This document shows positions 1 through 8,619 of a stretch of DNA of 64,000 nucleotides, in pieces. Both the position numbers and the translations under genes were made by a program. A model generated the notes under the pieces. The model was not told the origin of the DNA, did no database searches, and worked only from the letters and a program-made list of their open reading frames with translations. Source of the stretch: Sporocytophaga myxococcoides (GTDB taxonomy: Bacteria; Bacteroidota; Bacteroidia; Cytophagales; Cytophagaceae); contig NZ_BBLT01000001.1 of assembly GCF_000775915.1 (NCBI RefSeq), forward strand, positions 558,001-622,000. The letters are read 5' to 3'. Within the stretch, counting starts at the first letter, position 1; each line of letters opens with the position of its first letter.

Positions 1-185
1 TGTCTTAAAGCCTGTGTTCTGAAATCCGGGCCGGTATCTACTACAATGCTTTGATCCTCCGTTTGAATATGAATTGAAGATCTGAATCTTTTGTCTCTGA
101 AATCAAGAGAAGAGCATACCTCGCAATCGCAGCCAATTACAGGTATGCCCTGAGATGTACCGGTACCCAGAAATGAAATGATCAA
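1..185 (-). CDS. MBL-fold metallohydrolase, PhnP-like (partial, C-terminus off the left edge)
   Basis: The minus strand from a TTG at 185 reads an N-terminus with the motif FLGTGTSQGIPVIGCDC followed by EVCSS. This is the characteristic opening of the PhnP/RNase Z-like branch of metallo-beta-lactamase-fold phosphodiesterases. The zinc-binding HxHxDH motif lies beyond the window, so catalytic competence cannot be judged. The only in-frame codons between the upstream in-frame stop (195-197) and TTG are ATT, ATC and CCT, so TTG is the best start. It overlaps the stop of the upstream small gene, implying translational coupling. About 61 residues are visible. The family call is confident, the substrate unknown. 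Confidence 0.8.
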   Translation of the reverse strand, partial: MIISFLGTGTSQGIPVIGCDCEVCSSLDFRDKRFRSSIHIQTEDQSIVVDTGPDFRTQALR

Positions 186-457
186 AGGGATAATTCAGTT
201 TGATTGATTTCCAGATAAAACTTTTTGTTTTTTTCACTCAATCTTGATACATCAAGCTTAATAGAACGAAGGATTTCAATTAAGCAGTTGATTTTACCTT
301 CAACCGGAAAATATTTGTTGACAACCGCTACTTTGGTGTCTTTCAGAATGCAATAACCAGAATGAAAATTGCCCTTTTCATATCTGAGCATATATTCTGA
401 CTCTGCGAAAATATCTTCCAGTTTATTTAAAAACTGATTGGTGTATTTTATTTGCAT
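182..457 (-). CDS. conserved hypothetical protein, 91 aa
   Basis: Small soluble protein of 91 residues with no signal peptide or membrane segment and no catalytic motif I recognise. It sits between the receiver gene (4-bp gap upstream) and the MBL hydrolase (overlapping start downstream), so it is probably translated in the same operon. Composition is mixed charged/hydrophobic, with a hydrophobic beta-like core (residues about 35-66), compatible with a small alpha/beta fold. Function unknown. The tight spacing on both sides is the main support for it being real. Confidence 0.75.
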   Translation of the reverse strand: MQIKYTNQFLNKLEDIFAESEYMLRYEKGNFHSGYCILKDTKVAVVNKYFPVEGKINCLIEILRSIKLDVSRLSEKNKKFYLEINQTELSL

Positions 458-461
458 CGTT

Positions 462-839
462 TTATAAAGTCCATTTTTTCACGGTTTCGACCAGTTTGTC
501 GAAATCGAGTGGTTTCTGAAGATACTCATTTATTCCGGCATCAACAAAATCTTTATCACTATAGTTTTTAGCATTCCCTGTTATAGCCACAATCGGCACT
601 TTTGCTTTTATAGCATCAGGGTTTTTCCTGATTTCTTTAGCGCAAGTCATACCATCCATAAGTGGCATGTTTATATCCATCAAAATTATGTCGTAATTCT
701 CTGATTCAACAGCTTTTAATACGTCTTTTCCGTTTTTTACGCTTGAAATTTTGTAATTCTGAAATTCCAGGATTTTTTTGGTCAGGTTTTGAATGACCGA
801 ACTGTCCTCGGCAATAAGAACTTTCTTGTAAGTGCTCAT
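462..839 (-). CDS. stand-alone response regulator receiver (CheY-like)
   Basis: A single REC domain of 125 residues with no output domain. The acidic pocket (E11, D12), phosphoacceptor D55 in the stretch ILMDINMP, switch threonine T87 and the conserved lysine K109 before proline are all present, so it should be phosphorylatable. It starts 12 bp after the stop of the hybrid kinase gene, strongly suggesting it is the terminal receiver (or a phosphate sink) of that kinase's HPt domain. With no DNA-binding domain it must act by protein interaction. Gliding control would be plausible but is not shown. Confidence 0.95.
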   Translation of the reverse strand: MSTYKKVLIAEDSSVIQNLTKKILEFQNYKISSVKNGKDVLKAVESENYDIILMDINMPLMDGMTCAKEIRKNPDAIKAKVPIVAITGNAKNYSDKDFVDAGINEYLQKPLDFDKLVETVKKWTL

Positions 840-851
840 AATCTCTATTCT

Positions 852-3800
852 TTAAAAAATATTTTTGTAATAATCTCTGAATTCTTGAAAGGCGGCTTCT
901 AATTCATTCAGACCTTCTTCCAGATTTGTCAAATTGTTTTGTTTTAGTCTTCCCTCTATTTCTCTTGCCAGCTCCTCTACCTTTGCAATTCCGAGGGTGC
1001 CGGATGTCCCTTTTAAGGTATGCAAATTATTTAAAATATTCTTAATATCTTCTGTTTTAAAAGAATTTTTACATGCCTCTATTTGCTCAATAGCCTCTGT
1101 TTCAAAGTCATTATAAATGGTAAACAAAGTGGCGGAATCGGCAAAAGCTTTCAGTTTTTCCAAAACCTCCTGATTAAGAATTGCATTGTTGGTCTTTAAT
1201 GTTTCCTGACTGACATTTGTAACTGATTTTGTCTCAGACTTGCTCCATTCTCTCAGTTTGCCGATTAGATTTTCTGGTTTTATAGGTTTGGACAGATAAT
1301 CGTCCATTCCGTCTTTTATAAACTTCTCCCTATCTTCCTTCATGGAATAGGCAGTCATGGCGATGATGGGAGGTGTTTTTGCAAGATTCAGCTTTCGTAT
1401 TTCCTTTGTCGCTGTTACCCCATCCATCTGGGGCATCTGGATGTCCATGAAAATCAGGTCGTAGGAATTTGACTTTACTTTTTCAATTGCCTCAATGCCA
1501 TTTTCGGCTATATCCACTTTGCAGCCAGCTTTCTTCAGTATCTCATTGGCCACAAACTGATTAATTTGATTATCATCTACCAGCAGCACATTTAATGGAT
1601 TGTCAGAGTATGATTTGGTCTCTGACAGGTTCTCTGAAAGACTAGCTTTGGGCGATACCCGTTTACTCTCCTGGGCTTCGAATGTAAACCAGAAGGTACT
1701 ACCCAGGCCTAGCTCAGATTCCACTCCAATCTGTCCATTCATCATTTTGGAAAGCTCTTTAGATATAGCCAACCCTAAACCTGTACCTGCATAGGCTTTG
1801 GTGGATGATGTATCTACCTGACTGAAAGATTCGAATAACTTTTTCTTATTTTCCTCAGAAATACCAATTCCTGTATCTTTTATCAATACTTTAATCCTGT
1901 AAGTACTTCCTTTTTTCTCGTCAAGCACTAATTCGATATTTACACTTCCATGATCTGTAAATTTGATTGAATTACTGGTAAGGTTAGACATGATCTGTAA
2001 TAACCTTATTTCATCTGCAAGGATATATTTGGGAATATTATCGTCAATAGTATAGGCAAAATCAATTTTTTTGGAAGCTGCCTGCTGATAGAATAATGAA
2101 AATAATTTTTCAACAGTAGACTCTATAGAAACTGAAGTCAGACGAAGCTGCATCTTACCTGCTTCAATTTTCGAAAGGTCAAGTATGTCATTCAGAATGG
2201 TCAGAAGTGTTTCTGAAGACTTCTTAATGGTCTGAACATACTTTCTTTGTTCTTCATTAAGATGGGAATCAAATAATAGATCAATCACCCCAATGATTCC
2301 ATTCATTGGTGTCCTGATTTCATGACTCATGTTGGCAAGGAAACTTTCTTTTACTTTCAGTGACCTTTCGGCAATTTCCTTGGCTTTAAGTAATTCTTCT
2401 GAAGCCTTTTTCAGATATGTAATATCTCTGGCTACACCATCTACCGCAATAGGCTTGCCTTCTTTGTTATAGATAAGCCTGATATTCGAAATGGATTGAA
2501 TTACAGTTCCGTCTTTGAGCACCAGGTTGTTTTCGTAGTTTCTGATCGTTCCGGTACGTAGCAATTGTTTTACAAGCGCTGTTTGTTTTTTAGGACTAAC
2601 GTAGAACTCTGTTATGTGTCTCCCAATGATCTGATCCTGGCTGTACCCGCTTAATTCACATCCTGACGGACTTACCATATTGATTCTGCCATGAACGTCT
2701 GTTCTGTAATAAATGTCCTGAAAGGATTCAAATATATTACGGAACTTTTCCTCACTTTCCTGCAGTGCAATTTCCCAATGTTTCTTTTCTGTAATATCAT
2801 GTGAAATACCTGAAACTTCTTCTATTCTTCCATCAGGAAGAAATATGGGATTCAGGAAGGTTTCTCTCCATGTTTCCCTTCCATCAATGATTGTGCGGGC
2901 TTCAAAATGCTGTTGTTTGCCTTCAAATGCTTCTTTATATCTTGCATTGACAAAATCATGATAAATCTCATCCGAAAGCATTAATATTTTAGGCTTTTCA
3001 GAAGCTTGGTCCAATTCAGGGTAAGAACCAAATTTTCTCTTTATAGCTTCAGCATAGTTTCTGTTGAATGAGGTAAGGCCTCTTTGTCTGTTAACGGACC
3101 ATATAAGGTGAGAACTACTTTCAAAAATTGAATTTAATCTGGCAGTTTGTTCAAGAATCTTTTCTTCATTTCTCTTCCTTTCAATTGCAATTGCAATCTG
3201 GCCTGATATAAAGTCGAGAAGATCCAGATGTCTTCTCTTGAATTTATTTCTGTCACTATGACTTTTTACTGCAATGACTCCAATGGTCCGGTTTTCCAGT
3301 CGCAAAGGAACTCCCAACCAAATTTTGGGTACTGGACCCATTAATTCTACTTTTCCCGAAGCTGCCAGTTCGTGAATGTCTTCCTCATAAAGAAATGTAG
3401 GTTTGTCGTTAAACAGAGAATATTCAGTTAAACCTTTTCCTACAATCCTTTTTTGAGTAGTGATTCTATCTCCGAAATTTTCATCAACATAGTAAGGAAA
3501 ATTAAGATAGTTTTTATCCTTGTCATAAAGCGCAACGTGGAAGTTGTTTACTGCTATGATAGTCTTAAGTTCCTGATGGATATTGTATAGGAGAGATTCA
3601 AGGTTGTTGCTGCTTATTGTAAGATTGGCAATTTTGTAATAAAGAGTAACTCCTCTTTCAGCTCTTATTCTTTCAGTATTGTCGTGGAAAATACCTCTGA
3701 ATGCTATAGGCTTTTCCTTCTCGTATCGAACGTTTACGCTACCTATTACATGAATAGATTTACCAGCTTTTGTAGTGAAAACAGTTTCGATTTTGTCTCC

Positions 3801-4499
3801 TTTTTCTCCGCTTAATATTTTTTGTAAATGATCAAAAGTAGCTTGCTGGTAGTCTTTGTGGACAATTTCTTTGAAATTAAGATTGGTAATATCGTCGTCT
3901 ACATAACCAAGGGTATTCTTCCATGCATTGTTTACAAAAATAATATCGCCTTCAAGAGAAAATACCTGAATAAGATCATTGGCATTTTCAAAAAGATCAT
4001 GAAGTTGCTCATTACTTTCCTTTAATGCTTTTATAACCCTCTTTTTTTCTGTTACATCTTCCCCCACGAGGGTAGTTTCAGAAAGCTTTCCATCCGTATT
4101 ATTTTGAATCAAAACCTGAAATCTCACTGTTCTAACCTGTCCATCTTTGGCTATGATTTTTCTCTTGATGTTATTAAAAAGCTGGCCATTTTCAATAAGA
4201 CTGAAAATTCCCCTATCTTCCTGGCCTTTACCTTTATGAATAATACTAGTCCATTCCTTTCCTAGAAGTGCTTCTTTGGAAAAACCAAGAAAGTCAGCAA
4301 ATGTCTGGTTGCAATAAGCAATTTTCCCATCCTGATTGATTGTAAGAGCGAATAGGGTAATTTTTTCCAGGGCATTACGAAAATTCAGGTCAATCTCTGG
4401 TAATTTTTTTTCTGATTGTCTTTCAATTAAATTAATTTTATCCTGAAGCTTCAGGATCTCCGCAGCTAATTCTTCTCTCGATTTATTTTCTAATTCCAT
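852..4499 (-). CDS. hybrid sensor histidine kinase (PAS-PAS-GAF-PAS-PAS-HisKA-HATPase-REC-HPt)
   Basis: A 1215-residue cytoplasmic hybrid kinase with no transmembrane segment. In order: a short N-terminal coiled coil (about 1-35), PAS (about 45-155), PAS (about 165-280), GAF (about 290-440), PAS with PAC (about 450-575), PAS (about 585-705), HisKA with phospho-His H726 in MSHEIRTPMNG, HATPase_c with DTGIGI and GTGLGL boxes (about 835-950), REC with D1019 in MDIQMPQMDG, and a C-terminal HPt with H1160 in LHTLKGTSG. All His-Asp-His relay residues are intact, so the phosphate can pass to the separate receiver encoded just downstream. The four PAS domains and the GAF suggest sensing of internal redox, ligand or light signals. 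The ligand is unknown. Confidence 0.97.
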   Translation of the reverse strand: MELENKSREELAAEILKLQDKINLIERQSEKKLPEIDLNFRNALEKITLFALTINQDGKIAYCNQTFADFLGFSKEALLGKEWTSIIHKGKGQEDRGIFSLIENGQLFNNIKRKIIAKDGQVRTVRFQVLIQNNTDGKLSETTLVGEDVTEKKRVIKALKESNEQLHDLFENANDLIQVFSLEGDIIFVNNAWKNTLGYVDDDITNLNFKEIVHKDYQQATFDHLQKILSGEKGDKIETVFTTKAGKSIHVIGSVNVRYEKEKPIAFRGIFHDNTERIRAERGVTLYYKIANLTISSNNLESLLYNIHQELKTIIAVNNFHVALYDKDKNYLNFPYYVDENFGDRITTQKRIVGKGLTEYSLFNDKPTFLYEEDIHELAASGKVELMGPVPKIWLGVPLRLENRTIGVIAVKSHSDRNKFKRRHLDLLDFISGQIAIAIERKRNEEKILEQTARLNSIFESSSHLIWSVNRQRGLTSFNRNYAEAIKRKFGSYPELDQASEKPKILMLSDEIYHDFVNARYKEAFEGKQQHFEARTIIDGRETWRETFLNPIFLPDGRIEEVSGISHDITEKKHWEIALQESEEKFRNIFESFQDIYYRTDVHGRINMVSPSGCELSGYSQDQIIGRHITEFYVSPKKQTALVKQLLRTGTIRNYENNLVLKDGTVIQSISNIRLIYNKEGKPIAVDGVARDITYLKKASEELLKAKEIAERSLKVKESFLANMSHEIRTPMNGIIGVIDLLFDSHLNEEQRKYVQTIKKSSETLLTILNDILDLSKIEAGKMQLRLTSVSIESTVEKLFSLFYQQAASKKIDFAYTIDDNIPKYILADEIRLLQIMSNLTSNSIKFTDHGSVNIELVLDEKKGSTYRIKVLIKDTGIGISEENKKKLFESFSQVDTSSTKAYAGTGLGLAISKELSKMMNGQIGVESELGLGSTFWFTFEAQESKRVSPKASLSENLSETKSYSDNPLNVLLVDDNQINQFVANEILKKAGCKVDIAENGIEAIEKVKSNSYDLIFMDIQMPQMDGVTATKEIRKLNLAKTPPIIAMTAYSMKEDREKFIKDGMDDYLSKPIKPENLIGKLREWSKSETKSVTNVSQETLKTNNAILNQEVLEKLKAFADSATLFTIYNDFETEAIEQIEACKNSFKTEDIKNILNNLHTLKGTSGTLGIAKVEELAREIEGRLKQNNLTNLEEGLNELEAAFQEFRDYYKNIF

Positions 4500-4833
4500 G
4501 GATACTCAGAGGATAAATGGACTTAAACAAATATAATCAATTTGATCTATAAAATCTTTTTACGCTAAAAAGCCCTTGTTTGTAATAGGTTGGTTTTTAG
4601 AATGTTTTTCGTGAACTCCTTAAAAAATAATTTTGAACTCCTTAAAAAATAATTTTCATTTAATTTATCTTACAAGAATTAGGTTACAATTTTTAAGTCA
4701 AATAATCATGAACCATTGAAAAATCCTGTTAATCATTATAATGAATAATTTATTGTGAATTCTAAATGAATTGATTAACAATGATATTTTTTTAAATGAT
4801 TAATCCCGGTTTAATTTGCAAAAAAAATAGGCA
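4500..4833. other. intergenic region, divergent promoters
   Basis: Non-coding, very AT-rich 334-bp gap between the divergent kinase and glycosyltransferase genes, so it must contain both promoters. The only clear internal structure is a perfect 22-bp tandem repeat at 4613-4656. No tRNA or small ORF is seen. Confidence 0.7.
4613..4656. repeat. perfect tandem direct repeat, 2 x 22 bp
   Basis: Two abutting identical 22-bp units, 4613-4634 and 4635-4656, each beginning GAACTCC and ending in TAATTTT. They lie in the divergent promoter region about 180 bp upstream of the glycosyltransferase start. Either a slippage duplication or a pair of binding sites two helical turns apart. Confidence 0.9.
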
Positions 4834-5928
4834 ATGGCCAGAATTATTTTTACGGTAACAAACGATCTTTCCTATGATCAAAGAATGCAAAGGATTTCAG
4901 CCACTTTGGCTAAAGCCGGGCATTCTGTTCTACTGGTAGGCAGGAAAAGAAAGAAATCTATAAGGTTGAAACAGGAACTGTTTGAACAAAAGAGGCTTAA
5001 TTGTTTTTTTGAAAACGGAAAGCTTTTTTATCTGGAGTATAATTTTCGTCTCTTATTATTCCTTATGTTCAGAAAGGCGGATATAATCTGTGCTATAGAT
5101 CTCGATACAATTCTTCCCTGTTATGTTGTTTCGAAGATAAAAAATAAGCCTTTGGTGTATGACGCCCATGAGTTATTTACTGAGGTAATTGAAGTTGTCA
5201 GAAGACCTGTTGTAAAGTCTATGTGGCTGAAGCTCGAAAGTTATATAGTGCCAAGAGTAAAGTATTCATATACAGTGAGTGAAGGGGTGAAGAGAATTTT
5301 TGAAGAAAGGTATCCCGGGGTTGGTTTTTCCTTGATCAGAAATCTTCCTTTTTACATGCCTCTTGAGCCTGAAACATCAAAAGAAAAATATATCGTATAT
5401 GCAGGAGCAGTAAATGAAGGAAGAGGAATAGAACAAATGCTCAATGCAATGCCTGAAATCAATTGCAGTCTTTATATCTGTGGAGATGGTGAAATGTTAG
5501 AGAAGATGAAGGCTAAAACAAAGGATATGAATCTGGATGATAAAGTAAAATTTTTAGGCTATGTGGAACCGGAAAAGTTAAAAGAAATTATTCGTGGAGC
5601 ATATGCAGGTGTGTTGCTATTGGAAAATAAAGGAGCTAGTTACTATTATTCACTTGCTAATAAATTTTTTGATTACATGATGGCTGGAATACCGCAGGTA
5701 ACTATAAATTTTCCGGAATACAAACATTTAAATGACGAATATTCCTTTGCTTTACTGGTAGACCTTAAACATGAAGAAATAGTAAACGCTTTCAATAGAT
5801 TGCTTAACGAGCCGGAACTTTATAATGAAATTAAGCAGAATGCTTTGAAAGCAAGAAAAGTTTTCAATTGGGAAAAAGAATCAGAAGTGCTTGCTGATTT
5901 TTATAATAGGGTTGAAAGTGGAAGGTAA
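4834..5928 (+). CDS. glycosyltransferase, GT4-like
   Basis: A 364-residue GT-B fold enzyme. The N-terminal half has the typical acceptor-domain start (VTNDLSYDQRMQRIS) and a YDAHELF motif near residue 110. The C-terminal half carries the nucleotide-sugar domain with AGAVNEGRGIEQML, a GDGEM loop, and the acidic donor-site region around KFFDYMMAGIP. No signal peptide; the mid-N hydrophobic stretch (about 72-85) may associate with the inner face of the membrane. Its 3' end overlaps miaA. Sugar donor and acceptor cannot be read from the sequence. Likely role in envelope polysaccharide or glycolipid synthesis. Confidence 0.88.
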   Translation: MARIIFTVTNDLSYDQRMQRISATLAKAGHSVLLVGRKRKKSIRLKQELFEQKRLNCFFENGKLFYLEYNFRLLLFLMFRKADIICAIDLDTILPCYVVSKIKNKPLVYDAHELFTEVIEVVRRPVVKSMWLKLESYIVPRVKYSYTVSEGVKRIFEERYPGVGFSLIRNLPFYMPLEPETSKEKYIVYAGAVNEGRGIEQMLNAMPEINCSLYICGDGEMLEKMKAKTKDMNLDDKVKFLGYVEPEKLKEIIRGAYAGVLLLENKGASYYYSLANKFFDYMMAGIPQVTINFPEYKHLNDEYSFALLVDLKHEEIVNAFNRLLNEPELYNEIKQNALKARKVFNWEKESEVLADFYNRVESGR

Positions 5929-6835
5929 ATATCTGATCGTAATTGCAGGCCCGACGGCAGTAGGTAAAACTGATCTTTGTGTTGAACTGGCACAGCATTT
6001 TGGAGTTCCGGTGATATCAGCTGATTCAAGACAGTTCTTCAAAGAAATGAACATTGGAACAGCTAAACCTACCACTGCTGAGATGCAAGGCGTTACGCAT
6101 TATTTTATTGATAGTCATTCCATTGCAGAGCCATTCAATGCAGGATTATATTCAGAGGAAGCTTTGAGGTTAATTGATCATTTGTTTATTGAAAAAGATT
6201 TATTAATTCTTACAGGTGGTTCGGGGTTATATATAAAGGCTGTTTGTGAAGGATTTGACGAAATGCCGGAGGTGGAGGAGGAGACGAGAAATAAGCTGGT
6301 TTCAGAATTCAATGATAAAGGACTCTCGCCTTTTTTGGAAGAATTGAAAATTTCTGATCCCGTTTACTACGAGCAGGTAGATAAAGCAAATCACCAAAGA
6401 ATTCTCAGAGCTCTTGAAGTAATCAGAACTACAGGAGTTCCATTTTCTTTTTACAGAAAAAATGAAAAAACATCAAGAAATTTTCACATCATCAAAATTG
6501 CTCTTGAGCGGCCAAGAGAAGAATTATATGAAAGGATAAATCGACGGATGGATCTAATGCTGGAAGCCGGACTGGAAGCGGAGGTGAAGGCATTAATCCA
6601 ATATAAAAATACGAATGCATTACAAACGGTGGGATATAAAGAGGTTTTTGATTTTTTAGATGGAGTGTATGATCGTGAAGAAATGATTCGTTTGTTGAAG
6701 CGGAATTCCAGGAGGTATGCAAAACGTCAGTTAACCTGGTTTAAAAAGGATAAAGAATATCACTGGTTTAATCCGGTCCAGAAAGCTGAGATTATTAATT
6801 TTATTAAAGCTGAAAGCGAAAGGCGGAAAGCTTAA
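5891..6835 (+). CDS. miaA: tRNA dimethylallyltransferase
   Basis: Transfers a dimethylallyl group to N6 of A37 in tRNAs reading UNN codons. The P-loop GPTAVGKT (about residues 19-26), the DSRQFFKEMNIGTAKP segment, and the GGSGLYIKA and RRYAKRQLTWF motifs are all family hallmarks, and the length is normal. The start is uncertain: the ATG at 5891 overlaps the glycosyltransferase by 38 bp, while a GTG at 5918 (or TTG at 5912) would give an N-terminus nearer the family norm (VEGKYLIVIAGP). A miaE homologue at 56471 would act on the product after MiaB. Followed by a strong bidirectional terminator. Confidence 0.96.
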   Translation: MLIFIIGLKVEGKYLIVIAGPTAVGKTDLCVELAQHFGVPVISADSRQFFKEMNIGTAKPTTAEMQGVTHYFIDSHSIAEPFNAGLYSEEALRLIDHLFIEKDLLILTGGSGLYIKAVCEGFDEMPEVEEETRNKLVSEFNDKGLSPFLEELKISDPVYYEQVDKANHQRILRALEVIRTTGVPFSFYRKNEKTSRNFHIIKIALERPREELYERINRRMDLMLEAGLEAEVKALIQYKNTNALQTVGYKEVFDFLDGVYDREEMIRLLKRNSRRYAKRQLTWFKKDKEYHWFNPVQKAEIINFIKAESERRKA

Positions 6836-6844
6836 AGTCAACAA

Positions 6845-6875
6845 AAAAGCCCCCGACACGTCGGGGGCTTTTTTT
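6845..6875. terminator. bidirectional rho-independent terminator between miaA and pfkA
   Basis: An 8-bp GC-only-plus-A stem (GCCCCCGA / TCGGGGGC at 6849-6868) with a 4-nt loop, flanked by A6 on the left and T7 on the right. It therefore works for miaA on the plus strand and for pfkA on the minus strand. Confidence 0.95.
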
Positions 6876-6876
6876 A

Positions 6877-7881
6877 TTATAAAATTTCTCTTTCAATGTT
6901 GTGGTATTTTCTACCGTTCAATATCTCAACAATACGGATTAGCTCTTTATTAATTGGCTTTTTCTTCGTAATTGTATCTTTGAATGGTGTATAACACAAT
7001 GTTCTGTTGATTACACCAGCCATCACATTCGTTTTACCCTTTATTAAACCTTCAACAGCGCCAAGTCCTAATCTGCTGGCAAGTACTCTGTCTGCAGCTG
7101 TAGGAGCTCCTCCTCTTTGTACATGGCCTAAAGTAGTTACCTTAGCGTCAAGTTCCGGAAGTTCTTTTTTCACTTTATCAGCGATACTTTGAGCTCTTCC
7201 TACTTCATGCCCTTCTGCAACTATAATAATGTGAGAAGATTTAGACTGGCTTGTTCCGTGTTTTAATTTTTGGATTACTTCTTTAATAGAGTTTTTACTT
7301 TCAGGCATTACAGACATTTCAGCTCCACCTGCAATAGCAGATCTTACAGCAATATAGCCAGTATCGCGACCCATTACTTCAATAAAAAATATTCTTTCAT
7401 GAGCATCCGCTGTATCTCGGATTCTGTCTATTGCTGAAAGAGCAGTATTTACTGCAGTATCATAACCAATAGTGAAATCCGTACCATAAAGGTCGTTATC
7501 TATTGTTCCAGGAGCTCCAACGCAAGGTATCTGAAATTCATTGTAAAAAACTTCAGCACCGGTAAATGTTCCGTTTCCTCCAATCCCAACTAATCCGTCA
7601 ATTCCAAATTTTTTAATATTTTCGTAGGCTTTCTTTCTTCCCTCCATAGTTCTGAATTCCTCACTTCTGGCTGACTTTAAGATCGTTCCACCTCTTTGAA
7701 TGATGTTACTTACCGATCTGTCATCCATTTCGATAAGGTTACCATGAATCATTCCGTCATAACCTTTCAAAATTCCATATACTTCTAAACCAAAGTAATG
7801 CGCTGACCTAACTACAGCTCTTATACAAGCGTTCATACCTGGTGCATCACCACCGGAAGTGAAAACCGCAATTCTCTTCAT
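6877..7881 (-). CDS. pfkA: ATP-dependent 6-phosphofructokinase
   Basis: Phosphorylates fructose 6-phosphate to fructose 1,6-bisphosphate, the committed step of glycolysis. The 334-residue length is that of bacterial PfkA. Visible motifs are the ATP-binding start TSGGDAPGMNACIRAVV, the GIGGNGTFTGA loop, the catalytic TIDNDL (proton-abstracting Asp), the MGRDTGY substrate loop and the HVQRGG segment with the arginine near the active site. The glycine at the nucleotide position of GGNGT favours the ATP form, but the PPi versus ATP choice should be treated as likely rather than proven. Single gene, convergent with miaA. Confidence 0.96.
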   Translation of the reverse strand: MKRIAVFTSGGDAPGMNACIRAVVRSAHYFGLEVYGILKGYDGMIHGNLIEMDDRSVSNIIQRGGTILKSARSEEFRTMEGRKKAYENIKKFGIDGLVGIGGNGTFTGAEVFYNEFQIPCVGAPGTIDNDLYGTDFTIGYDTAVNTALSAIDRIRDTADAHERIFFIEVMGRDTGYIAVRSAIAGGAEMSVMPESKNSIKEVIQKLKHGTSQSKSSHIIIVAEGHEVGRAQSIADKVKKELPELDAKVTTLGHVQRGGAPTAADRVLASRLGLGAVEGLIKGKTNVMAGVINRTLCYTPFKDTITKKKPINKELIRIVEILNGRKYHNIEREIL

Positions 7882-8619
7882 ACTTTATAACCTATATTTT
7901 CTGGGTCAATTTTAAGAAAAAATTTTATGTTTTTAAAATCCTTGTAATATAACAATCGATAAATCTGAAATTTCATCACAATTATATATACATAAGGTTT
8001 AATTTTTAAGCCTAAACGAATGTGTTTAAATAAAATTGAAAAATCAAGCTATTCATAAAAAATAAGATAAGTGAGTGATTTTATGGATTTAAGTATGTTT
8101 TTCTTTTGAAGTTTATTTTTCGACAAAGGTTGTTTGCGCTATAGAAGTTTTATAACCAGCTTCAAAATCTTTCTAAAATTGAAAAGTAAGGATACTTCAA
8201 TAGTGAATGAATTGATAAAAAGTAACTTTGAGAGTTTTGTTTTATAGATTTTTTAATTGAGAATTATTTTATATGGGTTTTATTTATACTTTTTGCTAAT
8301 TGGCGTTTAATGACTAAAACAACTTTAAACTGTGATTAAAATGCAAAATATATATTATATTTCGAGATAAAATAAATTGATTTTTTGTTGTAATAAGGTT
8401 CCTGATCGTGTAAATCAGAATTATCTGGTTATGAAATATCAGAGCTTTAATTGATTTGGCAGGACTAATCATAAGATGTTAAAAGGTTATATAGTATTGA
8501 TTGTTTGATTCATTTAAAAATACTAATAACTTGGGATCTAATGTATTATAAAAAAAACGTGTTCTTCCTTCTAAACACATATGCAGAACACTAAAAGAAA
8601 TAGCAAATAGAATACGAAT
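7882..8619. other. long AT-rich intergenic region upstream of the glycan locus
   Basis: A 738-bp gap between divergent genes (pfkA and the SDR epimerase). I found no ORF with a plausible start, no tRNA and no terminator. The only structure noted is a 7-bp inverted repeat GTGTTCT / AGAACAC (8559-8565 and 8585-8591) in the leader of the downstream gene. Such long AT-rich gaps are common at the edge of variable polysaccharide loci. Confidence 0.6.

Noticed and set aside
7882-8619. Hidden gene or tRNA in the 738-bp gap
   Set aside because: No plausible start plus open frame, no cloverleaf and no terminator were seen.
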